NCBI GenBank assembly: GCA_041690495.1
Contig: JAWLHE010000005.1
Span: 62,001 to 126,000 of the forward strand
DNA length: 64,000 bases
Source of the DNA: DATAAP01 sp041690495
Lineage (GTDB): Bacteria > Pseudomonadota > Alphaproteobacteria > CACIAM-22H2
Direction of reading: 5' to 3'
Of the stretch, positions 52,044-60,065 are shown piece by piece. A model generated the notes under the pieces. The model ran no database searches and was not told the origin of the DNA. It saw nothing but the letters and a program-made list of their open reading frames with translations. Made by a program: the position numbers and the translations under genes. Numbering within the stretch: the stretch's first letter is position 1; every line of letters begins with the position of its first letter.

Positions 52044-53269
52044 CGGCTAAGTCCGGCCACGCGCTTCTGTGTGGGTGGCTCGGGCAATCTGTCGGCGTCG
52101 CTGAAGAGCGCCTTGATATTGCGAACGGCCTGACGGATCCGCTGTGCGTTCTCGACGAGCGCGAGGCGGACATGGCCATCGCCGTATTCGCCGAAGCCCA
52201 GACCCGGCGAAACCGCCACGTTGGCCCTCTCGAGCAGCAGCTTGGAGAATTCCAGCGAGCCGAGATGAGCATATTGGGGAGGTATCGGTGCCCATGCGAA
52301 CATCGACGCAGGCGGGCTCGGCACCTTCCAGCCCGCGGAAGCCAGTCCGCTGATCAACACGTCGCGACGCTGCCGATACAGCTCGCGGACCTCGCGGACG
52401 CAGTCCTGCGGACCGTTCAGCGCCGCCGCAGCTGCAACCTGGACGGGCGTGAACGCGCCGTAGTCGAGATACGACTTGATGCGCGCGAGGGCGCCGATCA
52501 GGGTCTTGTTGCCGGCGGCGAAGCCGACGCGCCAGCCCGGCATCGAATAGGTCTTGCTCATCGACGTGAACTCGACGGCAATATCCTTTGCCCCGGGCAC
52601 CTCGAGAATCGAGGGCGGCGGCGTATCCGTGAAATAGATCTCCGAGTACGCCAGATCGGACAGGATCCAGATCCGGTTGGCGCGGCAGAACTCGACGCAT
52701 TTCGCATAGAAGTCGAGGTCCACGACTTGCGCCGTGGGGTTCGAGGGGAAACTGAGCACCAGCGCCAGCGGTGACGGCACCGAGTGCTTCACCGCGCGCG
52801 CGAGGCTGGCGAAGAAATCGTGTCCCTCGCCGATCGGGATGTGCCGGATCGAAGCGCCGGCCATGATGAAGCCGTAAGGATGGATCGGATAGCTCGGGTT
52901 CGGCACCAGAATGATGTCGCCGGGGCTGGTGATCGCGTTTGCGAGGTTGGCGAGCCCTTCCTTCGACCCGAGCGTGACGATCGTCTCGGTCTCGGGATCG
53001 ATATCGACATTGAAGCGGCGTTTGTAATAGGCCGCGTGCGCACGGCGCAGGCCGGGGATACCCTTCGAGGTCGAGTAGCGATGGGTGCGCGGATCGCGCA
53101 CCGCCTCGACGAGCTTCTCGACGATATGCGGCGGCGTGGGCGTGTCCGGATTGCCCATGCCGAGATCGATGATGTCGCGGCCGGCGGCTCGCGCCCGCGC
53201 CTTCATCGTGTTCACTTCGGCGAACACATAGGGAGGCAGACGGCGGATCCGGTAGAACTCGTTGTCCAT
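52040..53269 (-). CDS. Class I/II pyridoxal-phosphate aminotransferase (alanine transaminase type)
   Basis: A 409-residue aminotransferase. It starts MDNEFYRIRRLPPYVFAEVN and carries LGMGNPDTPTPPHIVEKL, NPSYPIHPYGFIMAG and the PLP lysine K239 in TSMSKTYSMPGWRVGFAAGN. It belongs to the group annotated as LL-diaminopimelate aminotransferase or AlaC-like alanine transaminase. The coupled homoserine dehydrogenase gene and the conserved alphaproteobacterial location favour an amino-acid biosynthetic role, but the substrate is not certain. The ATG at 53269 starts the conserved N-terminus. Confidence 0.9.
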   Translation of the reverse strand: MDNEFYRIRRLPPYVFAEVNTMKARARAAGRDIIDLGMGNPDTPTPPHIVEKLVEAVRDPRTHRYSTSKGIPGLRRAHAAYYKRRFNVDIDPETETIVTLGSKEGLANLANAITSPGDIILVPNPSYPIHPYGFIMAGASIRHIPIGEGHDFFASLARAVKHSVPSPLALVLSFPSNPTAQVVDLDFYAKCVEFCRANRIWILSDLAYSEIYFTDTPPPSILEVPGAKDIAVEFTSMSKTYSMPGWRVGFAAGNKTLIGALARIKSYLDYGAFTPVQVAAAAALNGPQDCVREVRELYRQRRDVLISGLASAGWKVPSPPASMFAWAPIPPQYAHLGSLEFSKLLLERANVAVSPGLGFGEYGDGHVRLALVENAQRIRQAVRNIKALFSDADRLPEPPTQKRVAGLSR

Positions 53270-53341
53270 GGTCAGCTCACACGCAGGGCCGAGACGGGAA
53301 CGAGGTCCCGCCGAGGAAGGCACTATCTAAAGCCAGACCCT

Positions 53342-54046
53342 CTAATATTCTACAAAAACGTCAATCGCAGGGCGTTCCGCGGCGGGTGCGGCGCCGCGCG
53401 CCGGACCGGCGGAGATGCGCTGCACGGGCAGGCCCAACCCAACGAGCTCGTCCACGACCCGCTGACGGTCGTCCGCCGAACGGCCGCCGTCGAGCCGGAT
53501 CCGGGCGTTGGTGCGCCGGGCCATGGCCACCGCGTCGGCCAGGACCTTGCGGTCGAACGCGGCCATCGCGCCTCTGTCCCCGCCTGCCACACTGCCCATG
53601 AACAGACTGCTCGGCAGCTCCGGGCGCGACATCGGCGCAGCCGCCTGCGGCCGCGGCGCGGGCGGTTCCTCCGCTTGCGACGCCGACCCCGTTTCCGGCG
53701 CGGCGGTCCGGCCTGAGGTTTCGGGCCCCGCCGGGACCGCAGCGCGAGGCTGCGGTGGCGGCAGCGCCCGGCCCGGGTCGATCGCACGGACTTGCTCGTC
53801 CTCGCGGATCACGGTGTCGCGCGTTGTCGCCAGCGACCGCATTTCCGACTCCCGCTGCGCCCGCGGAGCCACGGTCGGCGGAATCGGCACAGTCGCCAGA
53901 TTCGGGTAGCCTCGCCCCTCGGCCGGCGGCGGCTCGATACGGGGATCGGCGCAGGAGGCGAGCAGGCCGATGCCGATCAGAATTGCCGGAAGTGCGGGCG
54001 CCGAACGGCGGCAGTAAGCTTGGCGGACGTGACGAAACCTCGTCAT
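53342..54046 (-). CDS. Proline-rich lipoprotein with OmpA-like C-terminal segment
   Basis: A 234-residue protein. A lipoprotein signal (LPAILIGIGLLASC) is followed by a long Pro/Ala-rich linker, and then a C-terminal region of about 75 residues: FDRKVLADAVAMARRTNARIRLDGG and a VDELVGLGLPVQRI helix. That end looks like a diverged OmpA/peptidoglycan-binding fold. Similar genes sit beside phaC in other Alphaproteobacteria. Start chosen at ATG 54046, directly before the signal; longer frames to 54175 have no signal. Role unknown. Confidence 0.75.
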   Translation of the reverse strand: MTRFRHVRQAYCRRSAPALPAILIGIGLLASCADPRIEPPPAEGRGYPNLATVPIPPTVAPRAQRESEMRSLATTRDTVIREDEQVRAIDPGRALPPPQPRAAVPAGPETSGRTAAPETGSASQAEEPPAPRPQAAAPMSRPELPSSLFMGSVAGGDRGAMAAFDRKVLADAVAMARRTNARIRLDGGRSADDRQRVVDELVGLGLPVQRISAGPARGAAPAAERPAIDVFVEY

Positions 54047-54094
54047 GGACCTTGAATTCTCGCGGTAAACTCTTGATAGAACGCCGTTTCTTAC

Positions 54095-54145
54095 ATATTT
54101 ACGAATCGATGGAAGTGCGCCTCTATATTTACCGCACCGATTCGT
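54095..54145. promoter_or_regulatory. Repeats in the phaC / lipoprotein divergent promoter
   Basis: The 155-bp divergent region holds a direct repeat ATATTTAC (54095-54102 and 54125-54132), centre-to-centre spacing 30 bp. It also holds an inverted repeat ACGAATCG (54101-54108) and CGATTCGT (54138-54145). These may be regulator sites for phaC or the lipoprotein gene. No known consensus is matched. Confidence 0.4.
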
Positions 54146-54201
54146 CGATCCCGGTCGTGCCGCCGCGCGCGCCAATGGCCGCTTGCAAAGGCTGGTGAGA
54201 T

Positions 54202-56007
54202 ATGGCCGAACCGTCTGGCCCCGAAGTGAAACTGCCCGATCCGGTCGAGCTGTCCCGGATGATGGGGAAGATTGCAGAACAAAGCCAGCGGCTTGTCAGC
54301 GAGTTCCTGACCAAGCAGCAGAACGGCGGCGGCAATGGCGGGCTCGGCATGTCCGACCCGCTCAATATCGGCCAAGCCTTCCTCGACATGACAGCGCGGA
54401 TGATGGCCAATCCTGCCCAGCTCGTCGAGGCGCAGCTCTCGCTGTGGCAAGACTACATGGCGCTGTGGCAGTCCGCGGCCAGACGCATGATGGGCGAGGC
54501 GGCCGATCCGGTCATCAAGCCAGCTCCCGAGGACCGGCGCTTCAAGGACGCACTGTGGGACGAGAGCTATATCTTCGACTTCATCAAGCAATCCTACCTG
54601 CTGACCGCGCGCTGGATGCAGTCGACGGTGCGCAAGGTCGAAGGCCTCGACGAGAAGACCGCCAAGAAGGTCGATTTCTATACGCGCCAGTTCGCGGATG
54701 CCATGGCGCCGTCCAACTTCGCGCTGACCAATCCCGAGGTGCTGCGCGCCACGCTCGAGAGCGGCGGCGAGAACCTTGTGAAGGGACTCTCCAACCTGCT
54801 CAGCGACCTCGAGCGCGGCAAGGGCGAGCTCGCCATCAGGATGACCGACATGGAGGCGTTCAAGGTCGGCGAGAATATCGCCGTGACGCCGGGCAAGGTC
54901 ATCTACCAGAACGACCTGATGCAGCTCATCCAGTATACCCCGACCACGAAGACCGTCCTGAAACGGCCGCTGCTGATCATCCCGCCCTGGATCAACAAAT
55001 TCTACATCCTCGACCTGCGTGAGAAGAACTCGTTCATCAGGTGGGCGGTGGCGCAGGGCCACACCGTATTCGTCATCTCGTGGGTCAATCCCGACGAGGC
55101 GCTCGCCGACAAGACCTTCGAGGATTACATGACCCTCGGGCCGTTCGCGGCGCTCGACGCGATCAAGGCGGCAACCGGCGAGCGCCAGGTCAATGTCATC
55201 GGCTACTGTCTCGGCGGCACGCTGCTCGCGGCGGCGCTCGCCTACATGGCGACCAAGGGCGATGACCGTTTCGCCACGGCGACGTTCTTCACCACCATGG
55301 TCGACTTCGAAGAGGCCGGCGAGCTGTCGGTCTTCATCGACGAGGAGCAGCTCGCGGCGCTCGAGGAGCGCATGAACGAGAAGGGCTATCTCGACGCACG
55401 CGCCATGGCGACGACCTTCAACATGCTGCGCGCCAACGATCTGATCTGGTCGTTCGTCGTCAACAATTATCTCCTCGGCAAGGACCCCTTCCCGTTCGAC
55501 CTGCTCTACTGGAATGCCGACTCGACACGCATGCCAGCGGCGATGCACAGCGTCTATCTGCGCCAGATGTACCAGGAGAACCGGCTCTCCAAGGGGGAGA
55601 TCGAGCTGCTCGGCACGAAAATCGATCTCACGAAGATCAAGCTGCCGGTCTTCATCCTGTCGACCCGCGAGGACCACATCGCCCCATGGAAGTCGACCTA
55701 TGCGGCGACACGGCTCTACAAGGGCCCCGTCCGCTTCACGCTCGCCGCCTCTGGCCACATCGCCGGCATCGTCAACCCGCCGGCGGCGAACAAGTACAGC
55801 CACTGGGTCAACGACAAGATCCCGCCCACGCCCGAGGAATGGCTCAAGACGGCCAAGGAGAAGCCCGGCTCGTGGTGGCCGGAATGGCACGACTGGGTCA
55901 GCCAGTACGGCGGCGGCGAGGTGCCGGCACGCAAGCCCGGCGACGGCAAGCTCCTGCCGATCGAGGACGCGCCGGGCTCCTATGTCAGGGTCAAGGGCAG
56001 TGACTGA
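54202..56007 (+). CDS. phaC: Class I poly(3-hydroxyalkanoate) synthase
   Basis: A 601-residue polymerase that makes polyhydroxyalkanoate granules from 3-hydroxyacyl-CoA. The catalytic triad is C336 in the lipase-like box GYCLGG, D491 in STREDHIAPW and H519 in ASGHIAGIVNPP. The N-terminal region with PEVLRATLESGGENLVKGL and IPPWINKFYILDL is typical of class I. It stands alone on the plus strand opposite the aminotransferase-hom-glpX-recJ block, its usual place in Alphaproteobacteria; phaA/phaB and phasin genes are not in this window. Confidence 0.95.
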   Translation: MAEPSGPEVKLPDPVELSRMMGKIAEQSQRLVSEFLTKQQNGGGNGGLGMSDPLNIGQAFLDMTARMMANPAQLVEAQLSLWQDYMALWQSAARRMMGEAADPVIKPAPEDRRFKDALWDESYIFDFIKQSYLLTARWMQSTVRKVEGLDEKTAKKVDFYTRQFADAMAPSNFALTNPEVLRATLESGGENLVKGLSNLLSDLERGKGELAIRMTDMEAFKVGENIAVTPGKVIYQNDLMQLIQYTPTTKTVLKRPLLIIPPWINKFYILDLREKNSFIRWAVAQGHTVFVISWVNPDEALADKTFEDYMTLGPFAALDAIKAATGERQVNVIGYCLGGTLLAAALAYMATKGDDRFATATFFTTMVDFEEAGELSVFIDEEQLAALEERMNEKGYLDARAMATTFNMLRANDLIWSFVVNNYLLGKDPFPFDLLYWNADSTRMPAAMHSVYLRQMYQENRLSKGEIELLGTKIDLTKIKLPVFILSTREDHIAPWKSTYAATRLYKGPVRFTLAASGHIAGIVNPPAANKYSHWVNDKIPPTPEEWLKTAKEKPGSWWPEWHDWVSQYGGGEVPARKPGDGKLLPIEDAPGSYVRVKGSD

Positions 56008-56032
56008 CCGGGTCCGGCGCGGCCGCCATTCG

Positions 56033-56104
56033 CGTGAAGCACTCGGCCCGGCCTAATCTATTGAAATACCTGAGATGATCCTTCGGGTGCTTCGCTGCTT
56101 CACG
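56033..56104. repeat. Dispersed extragenic palindrome, copy 2
   Basis: CGTGAAGCA (56033-56041) pairs with TGCTTCACG (56096-56104). Inside lie CCTAATCTATTGAAATAC and GGGTGCTTC. These blocks match the reverse complement of the element at 8781-8842 in order and spacing, so this is a second, diverged copy of the same family. It starts 26 bp after the phaC stop and might also act as its terminator. Confidence 0.55.
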
Positions 56105-56356
56105 AGAGTTTGCAGTTGCGTTCCCCCGCCCGGGCTGCCCGGCATGCCGGCGGCGTGAAGAAGCACATCCCCAAACGGACCCCGATGAACAGAGCGCCCG
56201 CCGCGACGAGCCTTGCCGTCGCCCGGCGGGCGCATATCCCCGCCGCGATCTCATCACGGCACAGCGCTTAGTCAACCCAATTTCGCTCGTGTGCCAGGCG
56301 GAGGCGCGACGCCGTCGCCCGCAAAGCGAACGACTCCGTCCTTGAACGCGCTCCAC

Positions 56357-56451
56357 TGGCGGCAAGCAACGGACCGCAAACCCGCTTGTCGCGGGCTTGA
56401 TCGTGGGAACCATAATCCCTTGCTCGGGGTTCAATTCTCCCGCCGCTACCA
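56357..56451 (+). ncRNA. tRNA-like element with encoded CCA (degenerate tRNA or tmRNA-like fragment)
   Basis: The 3' half looks like a tRNA. A stem-loop GGGA-ACCATAA-TCCC would present CAT at the anticodon position; a five-base variable loop, a T-arm around TTCAATT and GCCGCTACCA follow. An upstream TGGCGGC (56357-56363) can pair with GCCGCTA. However, the total is 95 nt, position 33 of the anticodon loop is C instead of the universal U, and the acceptor is one base short of a normal discriminator. It is therefore a relic or an unusual structured RNA, not a standard tRNA. Confidence 0.35.
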
Positions 56452-56668
56452 TACGTCCCTAGCGCTTTCATTAGGGCGGATGGGTGAAGGTTCCAGTGAA
56501 CTTGGTCGGTGTGAGGGGATATCCAGCTTCCCTGTGATCTCGCTGGACTTCCGGGTGAAGTAGCTGCGACAGCACGCGACACGATGCAACAGTGTGTGCC
56601 GTCCAAAATCGGAACACGTGCGATGAACTCGCGTACAAAATCAATCTGATCGCTCCGATGGAGTCGCA

Positions 56669-57586
56669 TCAGCGCGCCGAACGCGTGCTCGCAACCTCTT
56701 TCGCCACCTCGCCGATCAGAGATCGCAACCAGCGATGGGCCGGATCGTGCCGGTAGCGAATATGCCACCCCATCTGCACCGGAAAGGTACCGAGATCGAC
56801 CGGCGCCGGTAATACCTTCAATCGCGGGTCGTTGGCGAGCCGGCGGCAGATCAGACGCGGCAGCGTCGCGCAATAGTCCGTCACCGCGACCATTTCCGGT
56901 ATCGCCAGGAAATGCGTCACCGAGACCGCCACCTCCCGTCGCAGCTGTTGGCGCTCCAGCGCCTGGAAGAGACCGACGCGCAGCCGGCCGGGCGGCAGCA
57001 TGTTCACGTGCTTGAGCCGCTCGTACTGCTTCCGGGAGATTCTCCTGTCGATCACCGGATGGTCGGCTCGCACGACGCAAGCAAGACTCTCGTCCATCAG
57101 ATGCTGTACGACCAGATTATCGGGCGGGTCGACAACACGGCCGAGCACCATCGACGTCGTACCGGAGATGACGCCGGTCTCTGCCAGATCAGCGCCGAAA
57201 GGCGTGAGACGAAGCCTGATTCCGGGCGCACGCTCATGCAGCCGAGCCACGATGGTAGGCACAAGAACATATTCGACATAATTGTTTGGCGCGATCGTGA
57301 ACAGTTGGTCCGCTTTCGCCGGATCGAAATCCTGTTGGCCGAGGATCACCCCGTCGAGGCTCGCCAGCGCCGCCGCGATCACCGGCGCGAGCTCCTCGGC
57401 TTTTTGCGTCGGCCGCATGCCATAGCGTTCGCGGATGAAGAGCGGGTCGAGCAGCGTGGCGCGAAGGCGCGTCAGGGCGTTCGAAAGAGCGGGCTGAGTG
57501 ATCCGGAGCTTTTCGGCGGCACGCGTCACGCTGCGCTCCTCCATCAAGGCGAGGAATACCCGCAGCAGATTCAGGTCGTATCTCAT
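56669..57586 (-). CDS. LysR family transcriptional regulator (NodD-like subgroup)
   Basis: A 305-residue regulator. The N-terminal winged helix is MRYDLNLLRVFLALMEERSV, then TRAAEKLRITQPALSNALTRLR. The middle carries the family pattern RERYGMRPTQKAEELAPVI and the effector domain continues to the end, resembling NodD/NahR-type members that respond to aromatic compounds. The ATG at 57586 is the standard family start. It is divergent from the DJ-1/PfpI gene (128-bp AT-rich gap), which it probably controls. The ligand is unknown. Confidence 0.9.
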   Translation of the reverse strand: MRYDLNLLRVFLALMEERSVTRAAEKLRITQPALSNALTRLRATLLDPLFIRERYGMRPTQKAEELAPVIAAALASLDGVILGQQDFDPAKADQLFTIAPNNYVEYVLVPTIVARLHERAPGIRLRLTPFGADLAETGVISGTTSMVLGRVVDPPDNLVVQHLMDESLACVVRADHPVIDRRISRKQYERLKHVNMLPPGRLRVGLFQALERQQLRREVAVSVTHFLAIPEMVAVTDYCATLPRLICRRLANDPRLKVLPAPVDLGTFPVQMGWHIRYRHDPAHRWLRSLIGEVAKEVASTRSAR

Positions 57587-57714
57587 CGAGTTATAATGAT
57601 TCGTGAATATCTGCAATTCAATGAATAAATTGTATGAATTGCCTGTGCGACCGCATGATCTCAGCCGACCCAAGGAGCCGACGTGTCCTCTTCATCCATA
57701 TAAGGAGCAATCAA

Positions 57715-58410
57715 ATGAAAGTGCTGATCGTTTTAACGTCTCACGACAAGCTCGGAAACACCGGTCGGAAAACGGGATTCTGGCTCGAAGAGCTGGCCGC
57801 TCCGTACTATGTTTTCAAAGAAGCTGGCGTGGACATCACGCTCGCATCCCCGAAAGGCGGCCAGCCGCCGCTGGATCCGAAGAGCAACGAACCGGGATTT
57901 CAGACAGAAGACACACGCCGGTTCGAAGCCGACGCGGAGGCAAAGCACGCGCTCGCCCACACGCTCAAGCTGTCCGACGTGGATCAGGCGGACTTCGATG
58001 CCGTGTTCTTTCCGGGCGGCCATGGTTCGCTTTGGGATCTCACCAATCATCGCAAGGCCCTGTCGCTCGTCGAGGATACGCTGGCGGCCAACAAGCCGGT
58101 CGCGCTCGTCTGCCATGCCCCCGGCATTCTCACCAATGTCAAGGCACCGAATGGCGAGCCGATCGCGAAGGGCCGCAAGGTCACCGGGTTCAAGAACTCG
58201 GAAGAAGCCGCCGTGAATCTGGTCGAGGTCGTTCCATACCTTCTTGAGGACGTGCTTCGCGAGCAAGGCGGCGATTTCTCGTCGACGGACGACTGGGGCG
58301 TGCATACCGTGCAGGACGGATTGCTGATCACCGGTCAGAACCCAGCATCCTCGAGACAGGCCGCACAGCTGCTCCTGAAGGCAGTGAGCGGAAATCAGGC
58401 GGGCGCCTGA
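57715..58410 (+). CDS. DJ-1/PfpI family (type 1 glutamine amidotransferase-like) protein
   Basis: A 231-residue protein. The active-site elbow is ALVCHAPGIL, with the nucleophile cysteine followed by histidine. FPGGHGSLWDL holds the oxyanion region, and DITLASPKGGQPPLDPKSNEP is typical of the Hsp31/YajL/catalase-C-like group. Members act as glyoxalase III, chaperones or small-molecule hydratases. AAGGAG precedes the ATG by seven bases. It is divergent from the LysR gene, and its stop overlaps the ATG of a truncated DUF1330 gene, so an intact operon once followed. Confidence 0.9.
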   Translation: MKVLIVLTSHDKLGNTGRKTGFWLEELAAPYYVFKEAGVDITLASPKGGQPPLDPKSNEPGFQTEDTRRFEADAEAKHALAHTLKLSDVDQADFDAVFFPGGHGSLWDLTNHRKALSLVEDTLAANKPVALVCHAPGILTNVKAPNGEPIAKGRKVTGFKNSEEAAVNLVEVVPYLLEDVLREQGGDFSSTDDWGVHTVQDGLLITGQNPASSRQAAQLLLKAVSGNQAGA

Positions 58411-58544
58411 TGACGGCCTATGTCGTCATCCTTCGCGAGCGGACGACCAATCCCGATGAGCTTGAACGCTACCGGGAGAAGGCGCCGCTCGCCCGCGAAG
58501 GACACGCTGTCAGGCCGCGTGTTCATCATCAAGGGTGTCGATAA
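58410..58544 (+). pseudogene. Truncated DUF1330 family gene
   Basis: The first 32 codons (MTAYVVILRERTTNPDELER, then YREKAPLAREGH) match the start of DUF1330 proteins, which normally run to about 95 residues. After EGH the sequence changes abruptly. The annotated frame stops at 58544, while a neighbouring frame runs GRVFIIKGVDKTPWR to a stop at about 58560, so two gene fragments seem joined. The ATG overlaps the DJ-1 gene stop (TGATG), suggesting former co-translation. Confidence 0.7.
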
Positions 58545-58652
58545 GACTCCTTGGCGCTGAAGAGCAATCGGAGCCGGCGGCACGCGCCGTCCGCCGGCCC
58601 CGTAATTCCGCACGATCTCTCCCGTTTCAATTACACAGAAGGATGCACACAG

Positions 58653-58862
58653 ATGACTACGATTACGACCGAGGATGGACTTCTACAAGGACTGGGACAG
58701 AAAGCACGCGCAGCCGGTCGTTTTTCATCACGGCTGGCCGCTTTCGAGTGACGAATGGGACAGCCAGATGTTGTTCTTGCTCGCGCAGGGCTTTCGCATG
58801 ACATGGCAGCGACGCACCCCGAGATCATCAACTCTGATCTGCTCGCGCTTTTCCGCACCTGA
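58653..58862 (+). pseudogene. Alpha/beta-hydrolase (non-heme haloperoxidase type) remnant with internal deletion
   Basis: The region begins MTTITTEDG and, after a frame change near 58675, continues YKDWDRKHAQPVVFHHGWPLSSDEW then MLFLLAQGF. This is the N-terminus of chloroperoxidase-like hydrolases. About 20 bases later comes the family's C-terminus in yet another frame: HDMAATHPEIINSDLLALFR and a stop at 58860. Roughly 200 codons, including the catalytic serine region, are missing. The gene is clearly dead. Confidence 0.8.
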
Positions 58863-58876
58863 CCGGTGTCTTCCCA

Positions 58877-58900
58877 ATGAGCGGACTTTGGTCCGCTCAT
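58877..58900 (+). terminator. Perfect hairpin after the hydrolase remnant
   Basis: ATGAGCGGAC (58877-58886) and GTCCGCTCAT (58891-58900) form a 10-bp perfect stem with a TTTG loop, 15 bp after the hydrolase remnant stop. It is followed by CTTC and not by a T-run. Probably a former terminator. Confidence 0.55.
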
Positions 58901-59058
58901 CTTCGGGAGGGATGGCCTCCGCGGCAAAGGCATCCCTTTGCCGGGCCTTCAAGGGGTTCGTCCGCGAACGCCTCAAGCAAGGAGGTGCAGGCCAAGACCG
59001 GCGCGGCCTTCGGCGAGAAGAGCCCGGAGCGGCTGGCGGGCGGGTTCTCCCTTAACCG

Positions 59059-59514
59059 TTACCGATTACTACCGAGTGGTTCTGCCAGTCCGACGAGAAG
59101 TCCTTCGGGGCCGCGGATGTAACAGAGCCGATACGAGTCCTCGTACTGAACCACTTCGCCAACGAGCTGCGCACCATGCTTGCGGAGTCTGGTGAGTGCT
59201 TCGTCGATGTCGCTCACTGTGAACATAGCACGCAGGTAGCCGAGGGCGTTCACCGGGGCGTTCCGGTGATCGGCGACTACAGACGGGGTGAGAAAACGCG
59301 AGAGCTCGGGGCGGCTGTGGCCGTCGGGAGTGACCATCATGGCGATCTCGACGCGCTGATTACCCAGTCCGGTGACGCGTCCGGCCCATTCTCCTTCAAC
59401 CATGGTTCGCCCCTCAAGCGTCAGACCAAGCTCGGCGAAAAAAGAGATGGCATCATCGAGAGATTCCACCACCATGCCGACATTGTCCATTCGTAGCAAT
59501 TTACTTCTGGTCAT
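59059..59514 (-). CDS. VOC superfamily (glyoxalase/bleomycin-resistance-like) protein
   Basis: A 151-residue protein with two beta-alpha-beta-beta-beta halves: LLRMDNVGMVVESLDDAISF then FAELGLTLEG, and the second half beginning YLRAMFTVSDIDEALTRL and ending IRGPEGLLVGLAEPLG. The PEGLLVGLAE end supplies the usual metal-binding Glu. It could act on a small electrophile or antibiotic; the substrate is unknown. It sits next to gene debris and faces it. Confidence 0.85.
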   Translation of the reverse strand: MTRSKLLRMDNVGMVVESLDDAISFFAELGLTLEGRTMVEGEWAGRVTGLGNQRVEIAMMVTPDGHSRPELSRFLTPSVVADHRNAPVNALGYLRAMFTVSDIDEALTRLRKHGAQLVGEVVQYEDSYRLCYIRGPEGLLVGLAEPLGSNR

Positions 59515-60065
59515 GATTTCGGTCGTGTCCCTGGTGATGCTGTAGCTGCTGGACGGTAGCGGAGCCGCTCGCGACGCGCGCCTTCCATATGGCGCCGTAG
59601 CGAGCGAGCGGCGCAGCGGTGGTCATCAGCGGTCCTCGGTAGGGTCGGGTTTGCGAACTCAACCCCAAGACTGAGGACCGAAGATGACCGACGACATGAT
59701 GGCCCTCCGCGGGGAGCAATTGGCGCACAGTTTCCTCGTCAGGGACACGCCGGCGGAACTCCTCGAGCGACCGGATGCCGGAAAATCTCTCGGTCCAGGC
59801 CGCCCAAACGATAACCTGAAATGCGAGATTCTATCAAAGGTCGAGTGGCGGATCAGCTGTTTCAAAGCGCTGACTTCTTTTGGCTGATAAGCAGGATTCC
59901 GGATCATTTATCCATTTCTTGCTTCAACCGCGCCGACTGCGGCACGGAACAGCCCACATCACGCCGCCGCCACCATCCACACCGGACGATGGCCGCCCTG
60001 GCTTGGCGCTCGACCGACACATCCGCTATGGTTCTCTCAGGCACAACCTGGTGACATTTCTCAGA
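59515..60065. other. 551-bp gap with no convincing gene
   Basis: Short frames exist (for example 59684-59887 on the plus strand and 59501-59728 on the minus strand) but none shows a known family, a ribosome binding site and coding bias together. The stretch continues the disturbed, gene-poor zone that begins at 58410. The promoter of the dioxygenase gene must lie at its right end. Confidence 0.45.

Larger units (their letters stand above)
56008..56668. other. 661-bp non-coding stretch after phaC
   Basis: Between phaC and the LysR gene there is no convincing reading frame; the open frames on the minus strand are arginine-rich and unlike any family. The stretch carries the palindromic element (56033-56104), a G/C-rich region with short hairpins around 56120-56210, and the tRNA-like element (56357-56451). 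It may encode a structured RNA. Confidence 0.55.

Noticed and set aside
56325..56365. A possible tmRNA tag (ANDSVLERAPLAA in frame)
   Set aside because: No stop codon follows the LAA, the distance to the T-arm is too short for a one-piece tmRNA, no coding piece follows the CCA as needed for the permuted alphaproteobacterial form, and the GGxTTCGAC start is missing.
55991..56452. A 153-codon minus-strand frame after phaC
   Set aside because: It runs through the palindrome and the tRNA-like element, is arginine-rich and has no family resemblance.
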